Below are positions 32,776 through 42,275 of a DNA stretch of 64,000 nucleotides, piece by piece. The notes below the pieces were generated by a model, which had not been told where the DNA came from, did no database searches, and was given only the letters and a program-made list of their open reading frames with translations. Source of the DNA: Flagellimonas_B algarum (GTDB lineage: Bacteria; Bacteroidota; Bacteroidia; Flavobacteriales; Flavobacteriaceae); contig NZ_JBEVTG010000002.1 in the NCBI RefSeq assembly GCF_040513375.1, positions 372,001-436,000 on the forward strand, read 5' to 3'. How positions within the stretch are numbered: position 1 is the stretch's first letter; the number at the start of each line of letters is the position of its first letter. The translations under genes were made by a program, and so were the position numbers.

Positions 32776-33186
32776 TTAGGAGTTCAATTCGGACTTAATT
32801 TTGTTCAAGTCCTCCTTAGTCAAGGGTTTGGTAATGTACCCATTGATAAAGTCATATTCAGTAGAAAGCATATAATCACCATGGTCGATCGAAGAGGTCA
32901 AGATGAATATGGCACATTCCGCCCTGACCCTAGGATCGATGGTCTTTAATTCTTCCAGGAATTCCCAGCCGTTCATGACAGGCATATTGATATCCAAAAA
33001 GATCGCGTCAGGGAGTTGTTCCCCCGCTTCACATAAGGCATGCAATCGCTCGAAACCTTCCAAACCGTTCTCGAATTCTTCGACAGAGTTTGAAAATCCC
33101 TCTTGCTCGACGAAGACGGCCGCAGCGGTTCTGAAAATGAAATCATCGTCTATGATATATAAAGAAATAGCCCCTTCTGACCCCAT
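32776..33186 (-). CDS. receiver-only response regulator
   Basis: A 136-residue single receiver domain: acidic pair IIDDDF near residue 12, phosphoacceptor Asp in IFLDINMPVMNGWEF (about 64), the Thr/Ser position in ILTSS and the conserved Lys in ITKPL (about 121). There is no output domain, so it acts as a phosphorelay intermediate or through protein contacts, like CheY or Rcp1. It begins two bases after the stop of the PAS histidine kinase, which is therefore its likely cognate kinase. Confidence 0.93.
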   Translation of the reverse strand: MGSEGAISLYIIDDDFIFRTAAAVFVEQEGFSNSVEEFENGLEGFERLHALCEAGEQLPDAIFLDINMPVMNGWEFLEELKTIDPRVRAECAIFILTSSIDHGDYMLSTEYDFINGYITKPLTKEDLNKIKSELNS

Positions 33187-33188
33187 GT

Positions 33189-34994
33189 TTAGTTCTTGTT
33201 GAAAATTAATTTAAAGGTGGTCCCTTGATCTACCTGACTGGTTACATCGATGGTCCCGTCCATCGCCTCCATCTGATTTTTTACTATGAATAGCCCAAAG
33301 CCGGTGGCATCCGAATTTCCGTGAAAGGTTTTGTACATCCCAAAGAGTTTATGGCCGAACCGTTTGAGATCGATGCCCTTGCCATTGTCTTCGAAAAGCA
33401 CGGCGACTTGGTGTTTGTTCTCTTTGATACCGATTTTAATTCGCAACGGCCTACTGGGCTGGCGGTACTTGATGCTGTTGGTCAAGAGATTCAAGATGAT
33501 GCTGTTGAAATACGGGCGGATGCCATGGATCTGAACGGTTTTCGGAACGGCGACCTCGATTTCCGCCTTGGCATTTTCCACCAAGGCATTCACACTTTGC
33601 ACCACTTTTTCAAGTTCTCGATGCACTTTGATATCTTCAAATTCGCGTTCCTTATTGTTGCGGATGCTGATTACCTCGTTGAGCTGCATGACCGTTTCGT
33701 TCAAGCGTTCGGCCGCCACTTTGATCATTTCGGTGAATTTCCGCTCCTTTTGTGCATCAACACCATCCAACAACATTCCGGATAGCATGAGGAGGTTGCT
33801 CGAATTCGATCGCAGATTGTGTGATACGATGTGTGCGAAATTCAATAGGCTTTTGTTCTGTTTTTCCGTGATTTCAAGCAGCTTGTGCAGTCGTTGCTGC
33901 GAATTTTTAAGACGGGTAATATCGGTATTGGCCCCCACCATTCGCGTGGCATTCCCTTTTTCATCGCGGAACACCTTGGCCATGCCGGTAATGTGCTTGA
34001 CCGCCCCATCGGATTGGATGATGCGGAATTCGGTATTGAAATCGCGCTCGCCTATAATGGCCAAACGCACTTCTTCTTCACAGCGCTCACGATCCTCGGG
34101 ATGCACGGTGCTTTCCCAGGCATCGTAGTCGCCACTGAATTTACTTTTCTCCACCCCATAGAGCTTGTACATGTTTTCATCCCAAATCAGGGTGTTTTCC
34201 GTAATGTTGAAATCCCAGATCCCGATATTGGCACTTTCTACGGCGATGCGCATTCGATCGTTCAAGGCATCGTAGCGCTCCATTTCGAGTTTGGAATGGT
34301 GAATGTCTTGGAACACCCCGAAAAGGCGCGAGCACTTCCCATTGACGAATTCGCCATGACCGATGGCCCGAACCCATTTCTCATTGCCATTCGCGGTGAC
34401 GATTATCAATTCCTCATCCCAGGCATCACCGGTCTCAATTGCATGGGAAACCAATTCGGTAATACGCTCCCTATGAAACCCTTTTTTATAAAAGTTGATG
34501 CCTTTCTCCAGATCAGGAACGAAATCCATCGGCACTTCATGGATCGCTTTGGTCTGATCGGACCAGAACAACTTATTATTGATCAAATCGACTTCCCAAC
34601 TTCCGATCTTGGCCACCTTTTCGGCCTTTTGGGCGATATCCAACGCCACTTTGTTTTTAGTGACCTCATCGAAATAAAGGAAGTAGCATTCGCTCTTTTC
34701 ACAAGGATACAAGGACAATTTGAACCATTTCAGTTCGCTTTTCCGGGTGACATGCATCAAATAGTCATCGTTGGAACGGTTCAGGAATCCTTCCGATACC
34801 TTGAAATCAGAAAAAGATGTTGGCCATTCCCCTAAAAGGTCTTCGGCAGCTTGTTGTAAAATACTGTTGTCTTCAACTTCCAACATATCGAGCATCGGCA
34901 CGGAAAAGTTTTTGATTATCAAATCTTTATCCAGCACCAACATTGGGAATGGAAGTTGTCTGACAGACAATGGGATATCCTGTAAGGTAGCCAT
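33189..34994 (-). CDS. PAS-domain sensor histidine kinase
   Basis: A 601-residue cytosolic kinase with no membrane segment. Three PAS-like regions are visible (about 15-130, 131-255, 256-370), the later two with PAC motifs (GSWEVDLINNKLFWS and IGIWDFNITENTLIWDEN ... HPEDRERCEEE). The H box FAHIVSHNLRSN (His about 391) is of the HNLRSP-like type found in bacteriophytochrome-related kinases. The ATPase domain shows the N box (ILNLLTNSIKY), EDNGKGIDL and TGFGLFIVK. It is in an operon with the receiver protein downstream. The signal is unknown. Confidence 0.93.
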   Translation of the reverse strand: MATLQDIPLSVRQLPFPMLVLDKDLIIKNFSVPMLDMLEVEDNSILQQAAEDLLGEWPTSFSDFKVSEGFLNRSNDDYLMHVTRKSELKWFKLSLYPCEKSECYFLYFDEVTKNKVALDIAQKAEKVAKIGSWEVDLINNKLFWSDQTKAIHEVPMDFVPDLEKGINFYKKGFHRERITELVSHAIETGDAWDEELIIVTANGNEKWVRAIGHGEFVNGKCSRLFGVFQDIHHSKLEMERYDALNDRMRIAVESANIGIWDFNITENTLIWDENMYKLYGVEKSKFSGDYDAWESTVHPEDRERCEEEVRLAIIGERDFNTEFRIIQSDGAVKHITGMAKVFRDEKGNATRMVGANTDITRLKNSQQRLHKLLEITEKQNKSLLNFAHIVSHNLRSNSSNLLMLSGMLLDGVDAQKERKFTEMIKVAAERLNETVMQLNEVISIRNNKEREFEDIKVHRELEKVVQSVNALVENAKAEIEVAVPKTVQIHGIRPYFNSIILNLLTNSIKYRQPSRPLRIKIGIKENKHQVAVLFEDNGKGIDLKRFGHKLFGMYKTFHGNSDATGFGLFIVKNQMEAMDGTIDVTSQVDQGTTFKLIFNKN

Positions 34995-35239
34995 TGGCGT
35001 AATTTTCGGTTGAAATGGCGGTTTAGCACTTGATTTGAAAACGTAGGAATTTTCCTATTATTATATTAAACGGCTAAAGAAGAACTTGAATTGTCACAAA
35101 AGATGGTTTAACTGACTCTATGTAGCAATGAAATGTATGGATTCTTGCTTCCTTCTTTGTATTTTTAGGGTGGCTGTTGGTCCAATTTTAGCACTATAAC
35201 GCCATAGTCAAAAAGTATGTATCCTTGATATATCATGCT

Positions 35240-35773
35240 ATGAAACGTCTCACCATTATCCTAAGCTCATTAACCCTTTCTTTCTGCATGGCCCAGCAAC
35301 GGGAAATCGAACCATCACTCCTTGCCGAAATCGAATCGGACGTTTGGATTCCCTTTATGGAAGCTTACGCCGACTTGGATGCCGCGAAGTTGAAATCCAT
35401 CCACACCGAAGACATTTTCAGGGTAACCCTTGATAATAATACAGTGCGCACCGGCATCCCCTACCTCGAGCGATTCGGTGGATTTTTAGAGTCCACTAAG
35501 GCCAATGAGGGCGGGTTGGGCATCGCCTTCGCCTTGGTGTCTACAGCCATAAATGAAACCAAGGACTTGGTCTATCAAACGGGGTATTACGAATTCAGTT
35601 CGAAAAATGCGGAGGAGCCCCAACCACTCGTCAGGGGTTACGGTTTTTTTACCGTCGGAATTCGAAAAACGGAAATGGGTTGGAAACTCTTCCACGATGT
35701 TGACAAACGGGTCGACTTGACCCGTGAGATCTTTGAGGCCCAATTACAAGTCTACCGTTTGGCGCGTAACTAA
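35240..35773 (+). CDS. secreted SnoaL/NTF2-like protein
   Basis: A 177-residue protein with a short signal peptide (MKRLTIILSSLTLSFCMAQ). The mature chain has the cone-fold pattern of the DUF4440/SnoaL-like NTF2 superfamily (WIPFMEAYADLDAAKLKSIHTEDIFRV, RGYGFFTVGIRKTEMGWKLFHDVD). These domains bind small ligands or act as isomerases; no catalytic residues can be assigned. The start at the second in-frame ATG gives the cleaner signal. Its stop overlaps the convergent glmM stop by four bases. Confidence 0.8.
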   Translation: MKRLTIILSSLTLSFCMAQQREIEPSLLAEIESDVWIPFMEAYADLDAAKLKSIHTEDIFRVTLDNNTVRTGIPYLERFGGFLESTKANEGGLGIAFALVSTAINETKDLVYQTGYYEFSSKNAEEPQPLVRGYGFFTVGIRKTEMGWKLFHDVDKRVDLTREIFEAQLQVYRLARN

Positions 35774-37158
35774 AGTCCGGCAACTGTTTTGATCTCCCCG
35801 ATAAAACGATCGGCCAAGGCATCGGCCGCTTTCTGTGTTTTGGCTTCGGTATAAATACGGATGATCGGTTCTGTATTCGACTTGCGCAAGTGGACCCAAT
35901 TCTCCGGAAAGTCGATCTTCACCCCATCTATGGTGCTGACTTCCCCATCGGCATAGCGGGAATGCATGGCCTCAAGCAAGGCGTCTACATCCAATTCGGG
36001 TGTTAGGGCGATTTTCTTTTTACTCATAAAATAAGCGGGGTAGCTGGCCCTTAATTCAGCCACTGTACCTCCACGTTCGGCCATCAACATCAGGAACAAT
36101 GCCGTGCCGACCAAGGCGTCGCGACCATAGTGGCTTTCAGGGTATATGATGCCCCCATTGCCTTCCCCACCGATAATGGCGGCATTGGCCTTCATTTTTT
36201 GGACCACATTGACCTCGCCGACCGCAGCGGCCTCATACTGGCCCCCATGCTTATCAGTAATATCGCGTAATGCTCTTGAAGAAGAGAGGTTGGAGACGGT
36301 ATTCCCTTTGGTTTTCGATAAAACATAATCAGCACAGGCCACCAAGGTGTACTCTTCACCGAACATCTCCCCATCATCGCTGATAAAGGCCAAGCGATCG
36401 ACATCGGGATCGACCACGATTCCGAAATCCGCCTTTTGCTCGACCACGAGTTCACAAATAGCACCCAAGTGCTCCTTCAAGGGTTCTGGATTGTGTGGAA
36501 AATGACCGGTAGGTTCACAATATAATTCGACCACTTCGACCCCCAAGGCATGTAATAAGCTCGGAATGGCAATTCCTCCTGAGGAATTAACGCCATCGAC
36601 CACCACCTTGAATCCGCCCGCCTTGATGGTTTCAGCATCGACCAAGGGCAAATCCAAAACCGCGGCGATATGCTTATCGATGTAGGAGTCGTCTTGGGTC
36701 ACCGTACCCAAATCGTCGACCCCAGCGAAATCAAAAGCTTCGTCTTCGGCCAATTGCAACAAAGCGGCCCCTTGGTCGGCATCGATGAATTCCCCTTTCT
36801 CATTCAATAGTTTCAAGGCGTTCCATTGTTTAGGGTTGTGGCTCGCCGTTAAGATAATCCCCCCGTCGGCCCCTTCCATAGGAACGGCTATCTCGACCGT
36901 AGGCGTGGTCGAGAGGCCCAAATCCAACACATCGATGCCCAGACCCACCAAAGTCGATACCACGAGGCTCTGAATCATTTCGCCGGAAAGTCGTGCATCA
37001 CGGCCGATGACGACCCGCAAGCTCTCTTTTCCCGAATATCCTTTGAGCCAGGTGCCATAGGCTGCAGCGAACTTCACCGCATCGATGGGGGTCAAGTTCT
37101 CATCGGTAGCGCCCCCTATGGTGCCCCGTATTCCGGAAATGGATTTGATCAGTGTCAT
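35770..37158 (-). CDS. glmM: phosphoglucosamine mutase
   Basis: A 462-residue alpha-D-phosphohexomutase. The phosphoserine loop LTASHNPKQWNALK (Ser106), metal loop DPDVDRLAF (250-255), sugar loop GGEGNGGI and phosphate-binding RKSNTEPIIRIYTEA are intact. The N-terminus MTLIKSISGIRGT is typical. GlmM interconverts glucosamine-6-phosphate and glucosamine-1-phosphate for UDP-GlcNAc, peptidoglycan and lipopolysaccharide. A phosphomannomutase/phosphoglucomutase role cannot be fully excluded, but the length and loops favour GlmM as found in Bacteroidota. Confidence 0.92.
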   Translation of the reverse strand: MTLIKSISGIRGTIGGATDENLTPIDAVKFAAAYGTWLKGYSGKESLRVVIGRDARLSGEMIQSLVVSTLVGLGIDVLDLGLSTTPTVEIAVPMEGADGGIILTASHNPKQWNALKLLNEKGEFIDADQGAALLQLAEDEAFDFAGVDDLGTVTQDDSYIDKHIAAVLDLPLVDAETIKAGGFKVVVDGVNSSGGIAIPSLLHALGVEVVELYCEPTGHFPHNPEPLKEHLGAICELVVEQKADFGIVVDPDVDRLAFISDDGEMFGEEYTLVACADYVLSKTKGNTVSNLSSSRALRDITDKHGGQYEAAAVGEVNVVQKMKANAAIIGGEGNGGIIYPESHYGRDALVGTALFLMLMAERGGTVAELRASYPAYFMSKKKIALTPELDVDALLEAMHSRYADGEVSTIDGVKIDFPENWVHLRKSNTEPIIRIYTEAKTQKAADALADRFIGEIKTVAGL

Positions 37159-37176
37159 CTATTCAAAAATTTTTTG

Positions 37177-37184
37177 CAAATATA
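37177..37184 (-). promoter_or_regulatory. -7 element of glmM
   Basis: The minus strand reads TATATTTG, a full TAnnTTTG match, 18 bases before the glmM start. No TTG at the expected -33 position. Confidence 0.5.
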
Positions 37185-37229
37185 GCGGTATCGGACCGAG
37201 TTCCTGTTTCGAATTCGTAAATTCAGACC

Positions 37230-37823
37230 GTGAACTTTTTGGCCCATATCTACCTTTCTTTTGGTGACGACGACATCAGCCTGGGCAACTTTTTCGCTGA
37301 CCACATCCGTGGCAACAAATTCGGCCACTTCCCTGATAAAATCCAAAAAGGCATCCGCTTGCACCGCGAAATCGACACCTTTACCGATGCCCACCCCATA
37401 GCGAAACAGAGCAGCAAACGCCTGCACCAAAACTACAGTCACTACAGCCGGGTAATCGTCGATATTTTTTATGACCATTTCCTTGCCAAGAACTGGGCCA
37501 CCTATTCCGAAACGACCTTGGCGGTCTTCGTCGATGACTTTTACGACCTCTTGGAACGGAACTTCAACATGCTACCCTTGGGCACCCAACGGATGCTTCC
37601 TTATATGGTCGCCGATAACTGGCTGTACAACTATGCCAACCTCGATGGTATCTCCAGGGTGTTGAACGGGATGAACCGTCGTACCCAGAACCGTTCCAAA
37701 ATGAACCATGCCATTGTTGACCTTGAAACCCATTATGAGGCTTTCGAAGGGGAGTTCACCGCCTTTTTTAAAGAATTGATTACCTTTTCCGAACATAAAT
37801 TCAAAGAACTATGCGAAGACTGA
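37230..37823 (+). CDS. acpH: acyl carrier protein phosphodiesterase
   Basis: A 197-residue protein starting with GTG. It matches AcpH (YajB) throughout: MNFLAHIYLSFGDDDISLGNFFAD, an IQKGIRLHREIDTFTDAHP segment with conserved His and Asp residues, and FYDHFLAKNW. AcpH removes the 4'-phosphopantetheine arm from holo-acyl carrier protein in the cytosol. Its 3' end overlaps the gamma-glutamyltransferase gene by 13 bases, so both are probably translated from one transcript. Confidence 0.93.
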   Translation: MNFLAHIYLSFGDDDISLGNFFADHIRGNKFGHFPDKIQKGIRLHREIDTFTDAHPIAKQSSKRLHQNYSHYSRVIVDIFYDHFLAKNWATYSETTLAVFVDDFYDLLERNFNMLPLGTQRMLPYMVADNWLYNYANLDGISRVLNGMNRRTQNRSKMNHAIVDLETHYEAFEGEFTAFFKELITFSEHKFKELCED

Positions 37824-39493
37824 TCTTACTCCTCCCCTTACTGGCATTCGTCCATTGTACCACTCCTGATGCCGAACCCACGGGGCTAGTCGCCGATGAA
37901 GCCATGGTGGTATCGGCCCGGGAAGAAGCCTCGAAAATCGGGGTCGAGATCATGAAAAAAGGAGGCAATGTCTTTGACGCCATGGTGGCCACCGAAATGG
38001 CCTTGGCGGTAGCTTATCCGTATGCCGGTAACCTAGGGGGTGGTGGATTCATGGTCTACCGCATGGCCGATGGTTCGACGGGAGCGATCGACTACCGCGA
38101 AAAAGCACCTTTATCAGCCCATAAAGACATGTATCTGGATTCGTTGGGCAATGTGGTTCCGAACATGAGTACGGTAGGCGCCACCGCGGTCGGGGTACCG
38201 GGCACCGTGGCCGGGGTCATCGAAGTTCACCGCAAGTTCGGCAGTCTGTCTTTGGAAGCGATTTTCGAGCCCGTGATCGCCTTGGCGAACCGAGGGGTGG
38301 TCGTTACTGAAAAACAGGCCAAACGACTCGACGCCTTTCGCGAACGCATTGTCGCGGTGAACGGAGACAGTACCAAATTCGCCCAATCTTTCAAAACAGG
38401 GGATACCATAAAATATCCGGCTTTGGCCAAAACCATGACCCGAATCATGGAGCAAGGCCGCGACGGCTTTTATACCGGTGCGGTTGCCGACAGTCTAGTC
38501 GCTTTCATCACTCGCAGTGGCGGATTCATCACCAAAGAAGACCTCGCCCGTTATGAAGCGAAGTGGCGGGATCCCATTAGCTTCGAATACAAAGACCTCA
38601 AGGTCGTTTCCATGAGTCCGCCCAGCAGTGGCGGAATGACCATGAACCAGATGTTCAAAATGATGGAACCCCATGATATCGGGCAATTCGAACACAACTC
38701 CATCCAGGCCATCCAGCTGTTTACCGAAGCCGCTCGCAGGGCGTATGCCGATCGCAATTTCTTTTTAGGAGATCCTGATTTCGTCGACATTCCGACCGCT
38801 CGCTTGTTGGACGACTCGTATTTACAAGAACGTATGACCGGGTTCTCCTGGGAAAAAGCGACGCCGTCTTCCGAAGTATCCCACGGCGCGATCGAGATCA
38901 TTGAAAGTACGGAAACCACCCATTACTCCATCGTTGACGCCAATGGCAATGCCATATCGGCCACGACCACCTTGAACGGTGGTTATGGTTCCAAACTGTT
39001 TTCCGATGAATTGGGCTTTTTCTTCAACAACGAAATGGATGATTTCAGTGCCAAGCCAGGCGTGCCTAACATGTTCGGACTGATCGGTGCCGAAGCGAAC
39101 AGCATCGCGCCCGAAAAACGGATGCTCAGCAGCATGACCCCGACCATAGTCGAAAAAGATGGCAAGCTGTGGATGGTAGTCGGCACCCCAGGGGGTTCGA
39201 CCATCATTACGGCCGTGGCCCAAACGATTTTGAACGTGTACGAGTTTGACATGAGCATGCAAGAAGCGGTCAACGCCCCACGTTTTCACCACCAATGGCT
39301 CCCCGATATCATCATGTTCGAGGAGGATGGCTTTCCGGCGGAGTTAAAATCCGGATTACAAGGCAAAGGATACCAATTATTGGAAGGGCGTACACCGGTT
39401 ATCGGAAAAGTAGACGCCATACGCGTGCTACCCGATGGCCGATATGAAGGAGGGGCCGATAAACGTGGTGATGATACGGCCGTTGGCTATTAA
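37811..39493 (+). CDS. ggt: gamma-glutamyltransferase, lipoprotein form
   Basis: A 560-residue protein with a lipoprotein signal (MRRLILLLPLLAFVHC). The family core is intact: NLGGGGFMVY, the substrate-contact IDYREKAP, SPPSSGG, the autocleavage/catalytic threonine in TETTHYSIVD (Thr370), and a C-terminal TPGGSTIITAVAQTILN. The precursor cleaves before Thr370 to give two subunits. The enzyme hydrolyses or transfers gamma-glutamyl groups, for example from glutathione, in the periplasm; the lipid anchor is a variation on the usual soluble form. It overlaps acpH and is followed by an ATP-grasp gene after 11 bases. Confidence 0.95.
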   Translation: MRRLILLLPLLAFVHCTTPDAEPTGLVADEAMVVSAREEASKIGVEIMKKGGNVFDAMVATEMALAVAYPYAGNLGGGGFMVYRMADGSTGAIDYREKAPLSAHKDMYLDSLGNVVPNMSTVGATAVGVPGTVAGVIEVHRKFGSLSLEAIFEPVIALANRGVVVTEKQAKRLDAFRERIVAVNGDSTKFAQSFKTGDTIKYPALAKTMTRIMEQGRDGFYTGAVADSLVAFITRSGGFITKEDLARYEAKWRDPISFEYKDLKVVSMSPPSSGGMTMNQMFKMMEPHDIGQFEHNSIQAIQLFTEAARRAYADRNFFLGDPDFVDIPTARLLDDSYLQERMTGFSWEKATPSSEVSHGAIEIIESTETTHYSIVDANGNAISATTTLNGGYGSKLFSDELGFFFNNEMDDFSAKPGVPNMFGLIGAEANSIAPEKRMLSSMTPTIVEKDGKLWMVVGTPGGSTIITAVAQTILNVYEFDMSMQEAVNAPRFHHQWLPDIIMFEEDGFPAELKSGLQGKGYQLLEGRTPVIGKVDAIRVLPDGRYEGGADKRGDDTAVGY

Positions 39494-39504
39494 ACGACAC
39501 CATT

Positions 39505-40422
39505 TTGGACTACGATTTTGTTCTTCTGACCGATCCACGTTTTCTACATGCCCAACCCGGTGACAGCTATACCGACGAGGTGATCTTGGAAGACGCCTTG
39601 GTTCAAAAGGAATTGGAAACCCTGGGCTTTAGGGTGACACGGGTATCATGGGATGATCCCCAATTCGATTGGTCATCCACCCGATACGCTATATTTCGTG
39701 CGGTTTGGGATTATTTTGATCGATACGCGGAGTTTCAAATTTGGTTTGTAAAGACTGCCGAACTTACCCAATTCATTAACTCCAAAGCGTTGATCGATTG
39801 GAATATCGACAAGCACTACCTACTCGATCTTAAGCAAAGGGACATCCATATTCCGAGAACATTGTTCATAGAAGCCGGAAGCACACTGAACTTACAAGAG
39901 GCCATCAAAGAAGCGCGAAAAACCCTTGGTTTCGAGGGAACGGATTTCGTGTTGAAACCTTGCGTGGCAGGTGGTGCATGGCACACCTATAAATTCAATG
40001 AAACCGATTGGTTGGAATACGATCCCGTTTTCAGACGGTTGATCGCCAAAGAAGCGATGATGCTCCAAGAATTCCAGCACCACATCGTGAGTGAAGGCGA
40101 AGTTTCATTGATGTTCATGGGCGACACCTTTACCCACGCGATATTGAAAAAAGCGAAATCAGGTGATTTTCGGGTTCAGAACGATTATGGCGGTACGGTC
40201 GAATTGTACCAACCTTCGGAGGCGGAAATTACTTTCGCCAAGCGCACGGTCATGGCTTCGCCCGATTTACCCTTGTACGCGCGGGTAGACATCTTCAAAG
40301 ACAACCAACACCGTATCGCCTTGGCCGAATTGGAAATCTTCGAACCCGAGCTTTGGTTTCGGCATCATCATGCTGCCGCCCAAACCTTTGCAAGCCAACT
40401 TCAAAAACGCCTTTTGCCATGA
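39505..40422 (+). CDS. ATP-grasp domain protein, substrate unknown
   Basis: A 305-residue protein starting with TTG. The fold is ATP-grasp: an N-terminal domain (DYDFVLLTDPRFLHAQPGDSY, YAIFRAVWDYFDR), a lid with VLKPCVAGGAWHT, QEFQHHIVSEGEVSLMFMGD, and an ARVDIFKD ... LAELEIFEPELWF end with metal-binding acidic residues. It resembles a group of glutathione-synthetase-like proteins annotated only as ATP-grasp. It follows ggt by 11 bases and its stop overlaps the next start by ATGA. A link to gamma-glutamyl or carboxyl-amine ligation chemistry is inferred from context only. Confidence 0.8.
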   Translation: MDYDFVLLTDPRFLHAQPGDSYTDEVILEDALVQKELETLGFRVTRVSWDDPQFDWSSTRYAIFRAVWDYFDRYAEFQIWFVKTAELTQFINSKALIDWNIDKHYLLDLKQRDIHIPRTLFIEAGSTLNLQEAIKEARKTLGFEGTDFVLKPCVAGGAWHTYKFNETDWLEYDPVFRRLIAKEAMMLQEFQHHIVSEGEVSLMFMGDTFTHAILKKAKSGDFRVQNDYGGTVELYQPSEAEITFAKRTVMASPDLPLYARVDIFKDNQHRIALAELEIFEPELWFRHHHAAAQTFASQLQKRLLP

Positions 40423-41123
40423 AAAAATTCCTGAAACGCACGGTACTCTTAATCGGCCTTCTGATACTCGGGCTGGTGCTATACGGGTGGATAGCTAGCG
40501 AACCCCTGCCCGAAGGAAAGACCGGTCAGCAAGCGGATGCCTTAGCACAAAAAATGTTACAGGCCCTTAACCAAAAAGCCTATGCGGACACCCGTTTCTT
40601 GGAATGGTCGTATCGCAATGGGGCAAACAATTACCAATGGGACAAAAAATCAGGGAGTTGCATCGTATGGTTTGATGACAAAGAAGTGGTTTTGAACCTG
40701 AAAAACCCAGAAAAGTCAACAGTAAAAGAAACCGGGAAACCTATTGAGGGTCCTGCAAAAGAGGACCTGATCGAAAAGGCCTTGAAAAATTTCAACAACG
40801 ATTCCTTTTGGTTGGTCGCCCCATACAAGGTATTCGATGCAGGGGTCGTCCGTAAATCGGTCACCCTTGAATCGGGAGAAGACGCTTTACTGGTCACTTA
40901 TACATCAGGGGGGTCTACCCCTGGCGACAGTTACCTGTGGCTGTTGAACGACAACGGTTTTCCAAGGGCATATAAAATGTGGGTCAAGATCATACCCATC
41001 GGTGGTGTCGAAGCGAGTTGGGACTCGTGGTTGATTACTGAATCAGGAGCATTTTTACCCAAAACCCATGAATTGGGCCCATTAGATCTTGATATGGGTC
41101 AAGTAAAAGGCTATAATGAGTAA
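40419..41123 (+). CDS. membrane-anchored protein of unknown function
   Basis: A 234-residue protein starting at MKKFLKRTVLLIGLLILGLVL, an N-terminal anchor or uncleaved signal, followed by a soluble domain (TRFLEWSYRNGANNYQWDKKSG, SFWLVAPYKVFDAGV, PRAYKMWVKIIPIGGVEASWDSW). I do not recognise a family. The ATGA overlap with the ATP-grasp gene and the eight-base overlap with the oxidoreductase downstream make it a member of the same operon. Confidence 0.78.
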   Translation: MKKFLKRTVLLIGLLILGLVLYGWIASEPLPEGKTGQQADALAQKMLQALNQKAYADTRFLEWSYRNGANNYQWDKKSGSCIVWFDDKEVVLNLKNPEKSTVKETGKPIEGPAKEDLIEKALKNFNNDSFWLVAPYKVFDAGVVRKSVTLESGEDALLVTYTSGGSTPGDSYLWLLNDNGFPRAYKMWVKIIPIGGVEASWDSWLITESGAFLPKTHELGPLDLDMGQVKGYNE

Positions 41124-42273
41124 GATTCCGATCAGTTCGCCCCAGCTCGATGGGGCCGAAATTTCTTGGTTCGCCCCCTTATGTAATGGCGATTTCGAAT
41201 ACATGGGCCAATTCGATGACCATTTAAAAAGCTCTTGGGCCAACACCTCCGAAATCGTCAAAACTGCCGATGAATTGGGGTATCGCAATGTACTTTGTCC
41301 TTCGTCGTATCAGGTTGGTCAAGACACCATGAGTTTTGTTTCGGGTATGGCCCCCTTGACACGGAACATCAATCTGTTGGCGGCCATTCGTTGCGGTGAA
41401 ATGCATCCACCGATGTTGGCCCGTGCCTTGGCCACGATGGACCACATGCTCCAAGGGCGCCTGACGGTGAATATCATTTCGTCTAACCTTCCGGGTGAAA
41501 ACCTTGATTCGGAAAAACGGTATCAACGCTCTCGAGAGGTCATCCAAATCCTAAAACAAGCTTGGACCCAAGATGAGATTAGTTTTCAAGGGGAATTTTA
41601 CCAGATCGAAGGTCTTAAAACCGATCCGGTCAAACCCTATCAGCAAAACGGGGGACCCCTACTCTATTTTGGGGGATATTCCCCACCCGGAGTGGCCCTC
41701 TGTGCCGAGTACTGTGATGTATACCTCATGTGGCCCGAAACCGAAAAGCGCTTATCCGAACTGATGCAAACCATGGCCGATAAGGCAGCCGAACATGGAC
41801 GCACGGTCGATTTCGGCCTGCGGATACACATGATCGTCAGGGAAACCGAGCAAGAGGCCCGGGCGCATGCCAAGAAAATCATGTCGAAAATCGATGCCGA
41901 ACAGGGTTCCGAGATCAGGGAAAGGGCCCTGGATGCCAAATCACTAGGGGTTGCCCGTCAAACGGCCCTTCGCGACAATGCCGATTTGGACGGCTTCGTC
42001 GAAGATCATTTATGGACAGGGATCGGAAGGGCGCGATCGGGCTGCGGTGCCGCATTGGTTGGCAACCCAGATCAAATCGTAGCCAAGATCCAACGGTATA
42101 TGGACCTGGGTATCCGAAGTTTTATTTTTTCGGGATACCCGCATTTGGAAGAATGCAGGCTTTTCGCGGAACTCGTACTTCCGAAACTGAAAACCGTGTC
42201 GCTGCCTGAAGTCTATGGCAGGCGACCTAAGAACGAACCCATGACCCCGCTAGGGGCCGCAAAACGCCAATAA
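41116..42273 (+). CDS. luciferase-like flavin-dependent monooxygenase (SsuD type)
   Basis: A 385-residue LLM-class protein with the family layout: ISWFAPLCNGDFEYMG, a RCGEMHPPMLARALATMDHM segment, RLTVNIISSNLPGE, and YFGGYSPPGVALCAEYCDVYLMWPE. It is closest in pattern to FMN-dependent alkanesulfonate monooxygenases (SsuD). No sulfonate transporter of ABC type is adjacent; instead an SSS symporter follows after two bases, so the substrate may be imported by that transporter. It overlaps the upstream gene by eight bases. Confidence 0.88.
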   Translation: MSKIPISSPQLDGAEISWFAPLCNGDFEYMGQFDDHLKSSWANTSEIVKTADELGYRNVLCPSSYQVGQDTMSFVSGMAPLTRNINLLAAIRCGEMHPPMLARALATMDHMLQGRLTVNIISSNLPGENLDSEKRYQRSREVIQILKQAWTQDEISFQGEFYQIEGLKTDPVKPYQQNGGPLLYFGGYSPPGVALCAEYCDVYLMWPETEKRLSELMQTMADKAAEHGRTVDFGLRIHMIVRETEQEARAHAKKIMSKIDAEQGSEIRERALDAKSLGVARQTALRDNADLDGFVEDHLWTGIGRARSGCGAALVGNPDQIVAKIQRYMDLGIRSFIFSGYPHLEECRLFAELVLPKLKTVSLPEVYGRRPKNEPMTPLGAAKRQ

Positions 42274-42275
42274 CC

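Noticed and set aside
33885..34835. 316-codon plus-strand open frame across the histidine kinase gene
   Set aside because: It is the antisense of a kinase with intact PAS, H-box and ATPase motifs, and its translation shows no family pattern.
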